This document shows positions 41,001 to 50,000 of a stretch of 64,000 nucleotides of DNA, one piece after another (positions within the stretch are counted from its first letter, which is position 1; every line of letters starts with the position of its first letter). The translations under genes were made by a program, and so were the position numbers. The notes beneath the pieces are model-generated. The model made no database searches. It saw only the letters and a list, made by a program, of their open reading frames with translations, and had not been told where the DNA came from. Location: NCBI GenBank assembly GCA_013398615.1, contig VZSR01003803.1:66131548-66195547 (forward strand), read 5' to 3'. The DNA is from Brachypodius melanocephalos. Taxonomy: Eukaryota > Chordata > Aves > Passeriformes > Pycnonotidae.

Positions 41001-44000
41001 TACCAAAATGGGGAGAATGACCCATGCATTGAAGGGCAGCACTGAAGGCTGTGGAGGTAGACTGACAGGAACAATATGAAGTCCAACAAAAACAGTTGGA
41101 AAGGGAGAGAAAAGCCTCGTGCCACATTATGAATTTGGGATGACTGCTTAGGAAGATGTTTTGCAGTAAAAGGCAAGTTTTGCACTTCCCATTACAAGAC
41201 AAATGAGGACACACTGGCATGAGTGTAGCAGTACTCTGAGATAGCTTTTTCCAGCTTTGAGAGGGGAGGGCTAAGAAGAGATCTTATCGATGTCTTCAGC
41301 TATTTAATGGAACAGGGAAGGAATGGACAAGCTTTTCTTCAAAATACACAGTAATAGGCCAGGAAGTGATGAATGCAAGTTGGAACAAAAGAAATTCTTA
41401 CTAGATATAAAGAAAACACTATTTCGGCATAAGGTGGACAAAATTTCGGGTGGGTACGCAGAGACGTTGTGAAATGCCTGTGCTTGCAGATATTCATAAT
41501 ATGACTGAACTGGACATTGAACAATACCCTGATCAAGAAGTCGGACTAGGTAACCTAAAAATGGCTCTTCCAACCTACATGATTATGTGATTCATTCTCT
41601 GTTTTCAAACAAGCCTTTCAAAGTAGTTTAGAAAATAACGAGTGTAGAACTGGATTGGATTTCTCTCTGGTACTGTGTGGTCCTTGGTTTCAGATATTTT
41701 ACTTTGCCTTCTGATGTTTACAGAACTTGGAGCAGAGTTCTCACACTCTCTCCTGTAAACAATGAGATGTTTATATTCTTCTCCTCCAGGAGGAGCTTTT
41801 TGAGTGATGGTGATGTTCACCAATGAAATTGAAAATGTGGTGACACCTTGGACCAATCTTTGGTCCTTCTATACAGTTGTATATATTGGAGTCAGAAATT
41901 TATAAAAACAGGAAAAGAGAATTCCTGCTGACCTTGGCCCCACCCTGCCTTTTCTTTTTGTATCCTATTGCAACAGTACTGTAAATACATAACACCACAA
42001 TTCAGGAATCAGTATGTCACTCTCCAGCTCTGGCCACACCTAAGCCTCAGACTACGTCTTTACTCAGCCTTTCACTCCTGACTAGCATGTGCCACTTCAT
42101 CTGAAGAAGTGGCCCTTCCATCTCCCGAGGAACCCTTCATAAATTACTTACCTAAAAGAAGTAGCAGGTGCAGAAGCTGATGCTGAATTGGGGTTGAAGT
42201 TTTCCATGCATGGCAAACTCCCCTTGGGGTTCCTCCTTGTTGTGCTGGTACTCCCAAATGCATTTGAGAGTCTCAGAGCAAAGGATTGAGGGACTAACCT
42301 CTGTTCTCTCACAAGAAGCAATAAAACACAGATTTTCTGATGGCCATCTGAGAACTGTGTTTCACACACATTTCTGCCAAAATACTATCCTGAAGAAGGA
42401 TGTAATTCTTCCCAGTCATGCTAATTAATCCAAAGCTGTTCATAATTTTACAGAAACTGTGGAGAAATGAGTAGAAGACAGCTGAAATATATGTATGTTG
42501 GAATATATATGGAATATATATGTTTGTTAAGATTGAGTTCTCAGGTACTCAGGCTTCCTCATGAGGGTAAGCTAATGGGGAGCTTGTGTGTGGTGGTGTG
42601 GATTGACCAGATATGTTGGGCTGAATGTGATTACACCGGGAAGGACTCAAAAAGATTGACTAATTAACAGCAAAATGTTTGTGGAACCTGAAGGGAGGTT
42701 TTACCCTTGGCAAGAGTGTGTTCCCCTACAGTTGTGATTTCTGTAGGGTTAAAAGCTTTTATTTCTTAACAGGATTGTGGGAATATTGCTGATCTTGCAC
42801 TTTTAGGGACATAGTATTAATAGGTTCTCTTAATATTTACTGTAAATAATAAATTAAATCTTTATAAATAATACTCTTGTTAGTTATAGATATATTTATT
42901 CAAAATTTTTTGCCATAAAGGACTATGGCCTTTTTTGCTTCCTCAATTGTGAGGCAAGGCAGCCTGTTAAAAAAACCAAAACCAACAAAAACCCAAAAAA
43001 CCCCCAAACAAAAACAAAAACAAACCCAAAACAAAACAAACAAACCCAAACAAACAAAAAAACCAAACAACCCCCAAACCCTCAACGAATCCAAGTCAGC
43101 CCTTCAAGACATGAATGGATGGATGGATGGATGGATGGATGGATGGATGGATGGATGGATGGATGGATGCAACTCCGACATCTCAACAGGTGTTTTTTTT
43201 CAGCCTGTTTGGACAGGTCAGGAAGGATTGCCAGGAATACTGCCCCTAGGGTAGGGTATTCCCTGGGTTTTGGTTAGAAGGACAAAGGGCTCTGCTCTCT
43301 CTGGTGATGCAAGGGGAACTTGGTCTGCTGTACTGGGCTACATGACCTGATGCAATTGAAAAGGGGGGATTATGCAACCTTATAGTTGAGTACTCAGTGC
43401 CACACTACTTGGAATGCACTGATTTTCAAGACTTCAATTTGAGTGAGGGCACACAGGGAAAATCCTTTGTCCATAGGAAAATCCAAATAATATGTTGTTG
43501 TCATGATGATTTGTGAGATTCTTTTTCAAAGATATTCCCAACAAAAGCAGGACATTTGAACACCATATACCTGGGCTAGGCAGAGAGGCAGAAAAAAATT
43601 TTTGTTTCTACAAAAATTACCACTACAGCTGACAGCAGTAACAATGAATATTATGGCTTGAAAATATTAAAGCATTGTGGTTCATCTGTATTTTTGCCTA
43701 TACTGCCTTTGTTCCAGTCACATTTGGCTGGAATTTTCCCTTATAGATCTAAGAGATTTATATGCTTTTATTTGTTAGAAAGATTTTATTTTGCTAGGGG
43801 ATTCTGGCAGAAAGTTGGTGTGCTGCTTCATGAAGAGATAGCAGCCTGTCCAAGACATAGTTTCATTAAGTTTGTGAACTCTGTATTATCTGTGGCTTTC
43901 TTGTTTGATACCAACTGTGATTTGAGGGCTTAAAGCATTGTGCCATTTTCATTTTGGGATACATTGCTTAACTGTGTTTTCTTTCCTTTTAAATTTCCAT

Positions 44001-47000
44001 GTGTTTTACTTGATCATTGTTATCATAAAAATTCAGTCATGATTCAGGCACTTAATTGCTTGAATATTTGGCTTTAAAAACACTTTCAATTTTAATGATA
44101 TTGAGTGATCTTTCAGAGAACATCATTAGCTCAAATTTACAGCTCATAAATTTGTGCATTTTTTCCTTTCTTTGCTGCTGTCTATTCAGCAGATTCCTTT
44201 ACTACAACATTAAATTCCTCCATATAATCCCCTCAAGTATTCACATAGCATCTGCCTTTTGTATCATTAATATTGATATTGTTTGTCTTCTGGGAAGAGT
44301 AGTAAATTAGGAAAAATAGAAAAGCCTGTTTAAATTGATGTATTATTTTATCATAGTAGTTTTACTACATAATAAATACGTAGGGAGCCATAGAAAAATA
44401 CTGTTGGGAAAAGGGGAAATATTATATGGATATAGAAATTATTGAAATAGGCCCAACTACCAAAATACTGGACCTTTGTGAGAATTGCTATTTACCATTT
44501 AAAACAAAACAAAACACACAATAGTTAAAGACAGCAAAGTGAAGCTCACATTTAAGAAATGTCAAAATTAAGGTCATCAATGATAACTTGATTTTTGTAC
44601 CCTATGATTCAGTCTGAAAATATTTCAAATTACTGTTTTCCATGGGATTCATGCCTTGTCCATTGTGAAGGAAGGACCTTTCCTGTTGTGAAAGGGACAG
44701 TTTAATAAATAGGAATATTTATTTATTAATAGACTAATTATTTGTTGGTATTATTATTAATCATTAATTACTTATTAATTATTATTAAATAGTTTAATAG
44801 AAATAAGAGTAAACCATAGTACTGGAAAGCTTTTATTACATGAGAAGTGCCCTTTCTGCATATGGGAGAAGACACAGAGAGCTGGACCAAAGTACTTGGT
44901 TACATAAGCAATGATTGTAGAGATGCTACACTCAAGCTCCACTGAAATAATTAAGCACAACTTTAATTCTGACAGTTTCCAACATTTTGGTGCTTTTTGG
45001 CTACCATTGATAATTCAGAATGGTATTGCCAGCTGCAACTAAATTCTATATTCAGTACTTCATCAGTTTGTGAAATTCACATTGTGCTTAAAACTCCTGT
45101 GGTTTCCTGTAGCCAGCCATGATATTACACAGAGACACTTCCTTTGGTAGCACCAAGAACGATAAAGAGGGATTACTATTTGGCAATACTAAAAGTGGAC
45201 TGTACCCCTTGTGGCTTCACAGCTCTACATGCTGAACAAGAGAACTCCCTCAGTTAATCATGATGTTTGCCCTAAATCTCATTTTTTTCTGGTAATTGTA
45301 CCACTCTGTGAGCTATTAATGCTCAGAACACAGCTCAGTTCATAGCTATACATGTCAGACATCTGGAAAATGTAATTCTTTCAGAGCAGGATGTGGTAGC
45401 AGAGAAATGGGATATTCCTGTGAGTACAATATAGTGGTATATCACATAGAGAGGAAGCTAATCTCAAATTTATTACATCTTACATTCTGCTTGTTTTGGT
45501 TTTTTTGGTGTTTTTTTTTTAGAGTTTTACAGAAAAAAAAACACTCTGTTTTTCTAGGTTTTGTTTTGTTTGTTTTTTTTTTAATGGGCTTGATGACATC
45601 AATGGTTAGGAACATGTGGCACCATGATATGAAGGAGTTTGTATGTAGAGATTACATATTAGCTATTGCTGCAGATAAGTAGATGAAATGGCATCTGCAG
45701 TACAGAGGGCAGGAGGGACCCTGCCCTGCCTAGAGTGGGACATATGCGTGCTTTTATTGGTGAGAGTTTTTTCTTAGAGAACATGAGATGAGACCTGCCC
45801 TTCCACTTGACAGCAGAAGAGATAAAAAGAGTAATTCTGACTCCTGCCTGTTACTTACAAGGGAGTAAACTTTGGATCCTATGTGAGGATGGTCTGATGT
45901 AAAATGTAGGCACTTTTCAAGCAGTAAGGTTTCTTTGAAACCCTTCTGTAAGCTGAAGTTTACAGTTTCTCATAATATGCAGCTGATATCTTTCAGTTAG
46001 TGCAAAACTTGATTGTAATGCCTGTCTGAAAACTAAAATAGATTTGGAAACAAAACTGGACTATTTTTATGACCATGACAGTTCTTCACTTGATAGCACA
46101 TGGCTACATCTGCATGTATCTCTCTCAAGTGAATTCAAGTGTAATCCAATAACTTAACAAATAAATCATTCTGGCAGCTGTTGTCTTCTGTTAAATCACT
46201 TCACTCTTTCCAGAACTGATCATATTTTAATTGCTGTCTTCATTTTGGCAAGGGTTTTCACAGCCTGAGCCTCTTTCCCCAAGTACAAGACCAAGTTCAT
46301 GGCTTGAGAGTAAGCATAACACCTAATTTGGATGTGCCTATTCCTAAATGTGTATACGTAAACAAAAATTAATTTGGAGAAAGATGTATATTAATCCTTA
46401 AGTATGAATGTTACCCAGGTGATCTAAGCAATGGTCTGGGTTAGGGGAAAGCTACAAGGACAAGAAGAGAGGACACACTCCTGGCAACTCATCAGAAAGC
46501 TCATAAGATTGCATGAGTCTTCTTTCTCAGCTCAATTCAGCACTTCTGGAAGTGCCTCTGGGACCTCTTTTTTAGTGTGTGTTTTCACTGGTGTACACAA
46601 AGCAATTTTTGACATTTTTGAAGGAGAAGAAAGGTTAAGTGGATGGCAGAGCCTTTATGGTACTAGGAGGCTCTGGATTGCAGTAGTTTCTGAGTATATT
46701 CTTAAAATTGAGTATGTGTGAGCATGTTGGAGTATTTAAATGGAAAACCCTAGCTCAGTCAAACTCATGGGAAAAAATCTCCTCTCTGAACAAATGTTCA
46801 TCTATGTGAAAATTATGTTTTTTAAAATATTTGGCATTTGCATATATGATACAATGCTGAATAGGAAAAAGTAATTTCCATAGCTCCTATCTCTGCCATT
46901 CTTGAGGAAGACTGAGCTTTTCTTAGCACAGCTTCCTACGGGGTGTGGCTGAAAAGTGAATTTCAGTTGTTTCAGACTTTCCACTAATACATTCTCTAAG

Positions 47001-50000
47001 CAGTAATCCAAAGGCTTCTCCCTCACTCCTCTAAAATGGAACTTTTGAGCTCCTCCTGTTTTCACAGGTGGTCATGACTATATCACAGGTATCATCTGCT
47101 TATGTGTTTGTAAAGGATAGAATATCAGTGAAAGCAGATCTTTCCCTTACCTCATGTGTGATTAGTTACTTACACAGGATATGCATAAAGAAGTTGAGAC
47201 TTATGATTATTTTTTAGTGAGTGCACTTATCTATTAATCACTTAAAATAATACAAAAAAAGCTTAATCATAGAAATTTTAAGTAATTATACTAATTTAGA
47301 GATTACTTAGCATAAACAAGAATATGTAAGCTTCTATCTCACCAAACAGGAGAGGATCTCCCTTGGTCTCTGAGGCTGAGAAATAATGCTTTTTGAGTAA
47401 CCACCACTTTCAGGCCAGTATCTTAGAAAACACCCCTAACATTAATTGGGTACGTTGCTTTACTGACTCTTCCAGTTTGGCACAAGACACATCAACCAAT
47501 TTTTACAAAATAACTTGCTCAGTGATCAAAATATCAGTGTGTGCTTACCCACTGTAGCAGGGAGGGTGAGGAAGAGGAAGGGCAGTTGCTGGAGCCTTTC
47601 TTCCCAGCAGACAGCAGAGCTGATTGGGTATGCAGGAAAGGTGCACCCTAGAAGAGAGTGTGCCTTCAGAAAAATAACTTTCTGGGGCTTCTGTTACAGC
47701 AGCACCAGCAATCACTGCCCTGAATACAGACCCGTGGGCCTTTGATGCCCTAATGTTTATGGCTGTTACAAAACCTCTGACATTATCCATTTTTTGAGGC
47801 TGCTGCTGGCAAACTGCTGCCAAGTCACTGTCTTTGCTGTCTGGTGGAGTTCAGTTCAATTTGATCATTATAGCAAGAAAGCAGATCAGCCCACTGAAGA
47901 AAGATCAACATTTTATGACCTTGTGAATCTGTAATTCAACGGAGCTGAGTTCCAGTACTTATAGGTTAGAAGGCTCAGTGCTGTGGAAAACAGCAATTGT
48001 AACAAATCTTTAAAATTCAGAGTATCTAACTGCAGTTTGGTGGTGGAGTGGAAAATACATATATTGATTTATTAAATAAATGATGTCAACTGGTATAAAG
48101 GAATAAAGTTCCATTTTCTGCTCCTGTGATGACTCAGTACTTGACAAGTTGTTTTCCCTAGTTCCCAAGGTAAAAGAAGCACCTGCCTTTGGCCCTCACC
48201 TGGCACAGAGGAAAACTCCAGTGTCGAGACCAGAGCAAGAAGGTGGCTTATTTTTATCATACAGTATTTATTTTCCTGTGTATTGTATCTTTTTTTGACA
48301 TCCTGTCTTAGCCAAGTCAGAACCAGTTTTAAAGCCTTTAACATAAACCAAAGATTTTGTGAACATGTCAGAGACAGTATCTGGCCAAATTATGCTACCA
48401 GTTCCAATATGCCCTTTTCCAAGCATACTTCTACTGTTTATAACCCTTGCATAGAAAGTTCCCCACTTTAGAACTTGACTTGTAATTGAATTTCACTTAA
48501 ATAATTTCATAGCCATGAAAAAGTAGCTTATATTGTCTATAAAATGAAAACATGTTGCATAGCAAACAATAATCTTAAACAAACAGACAGTAATGCTGGT
48601 TGGCATTTTTTCCGATTTACAAAGCAGTAGTCTCAGAAACTATAGATTTATACAATGAAGCTCTCTAAATGCCATGTACTGCATGTCTCTGTCTCATGAT
48701 AAAATACTTTAAAATAGCAAGAAGGATGCTTCTTTCTGAGGAAATTCAGATGGCTGACGTATTACTCTTAATCTGATCTGTCATGCTTGCCTTGCACAGT
48801 GTTCTTTTGTGTGTGTAATGCTTTTCATCTGCACAGTCATGAAGGCCGTGCTGTGCTCTGGCTGACACTCTTTTCAGTGTGCTCTAAAAGCCAACTGATC
48901 TGGGCTACTCCCAGCTCCACGTAGTTGGAATATGAGGTGCTTCTCATGGGAGGCCAGTTTCTCTCAATGGATGGAACTTGAACTTGAGCTGATTGTAACT
49001 ACAGCAGTGTAACAAATGGAGAATGGAGAGCTCTAAAGCTGGCAGATCTCAAGCAATTCCTGATGCTAGAGTTCAACACTAACAGCTCCACCTACACTTG
49101 GGGATTTGTAGGCACTCAATATACAGAAGTTACAGCATATAAACTCATGTGCAGATGCGACATTGGCAGTATAAAGACACTGAGCTAAAGAACGAATTGC
49201 TACATAAATTCTAATATTTTGTTTTTTTGCAGCATCTAGGTCAACAATATCTGAATTCAGATTATAATTTTAGAATGATCTGTACATTATTAGCTATATG
49301 AATAAAGAGCAAAATGTTTTAACAGTACTTAGGATATAGTGCTTCTATTATCTCTGCCAATTTTTTTTTCAGTTGATTGCAGCTTCAGTCGAGGGGTGTG
49401 TGACTGGAAACAAGATGCTGATGATGACTTTGACTGGAATCCTGCTGATCGAGATAGAGGTATTTAGATATGTGCCATCTAGATAGGCTTTGATTTGATG
49501 GCTTACCCCCTCCACAAAAAAGGATGGAGTGGAAACAGAATCCAGGATTTTTCTTTTCTATCAGTGAGTTATTTTTATAAAAAGAAGAAAGGGGGCAGAG
49601 GATGCTAGAAATGGATATTGTTTCTTTGAAATGTGCAATAGCAAATAGCAATCAGCAACATATTTCAGTACAAATAAATCAAAATGTAAGAAAAAATATT
49701 AAAACATAACTGTTCAGAATTGCAAACTACAAGGCAATGGAAACCTTATCAGCTACATGTTGTGTCTCTCCAAGATTGGTAGGATATTTAATCACATATC
49801 TGTCATTTAGATGGATGTGGCAATGTAATCACCCACATGGCTTAAATATCACTGGGATAACTGCTCAGAAACTTCAAACTCTGCAAGACAAGCTCAAAAT
49901 AAGCCAAGGGCAAGGGGCCTATTCAGGAACAATCAGTACATGAACAGGTACCAATGGGAGCCTGCCGAAACCTGAGAAAGAGCTCCATGAGAGCAATGTG

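Larger units (their letters stand above)
40161..48161. other. EGFL6 intron 8
   Basis: 8.0 kb, the largest intron. It contains two sets of CR1 remnants, an A/C-rich tract and (GGAT)n array near 43 kb, an AT-rich stretch (44690-44800) and a T-rich tract near 45.5 kb. No additional exon is supported. Confidence 0.6.

Noticed and set aside
42925..43254. Lys/Thr/Pro plus Gly-Trp-Met-Asp repeat frame
   Set aside because: Translation of an A/C-rich tract followed by the GGAT microsatellite, inside an EGFL6 intron.
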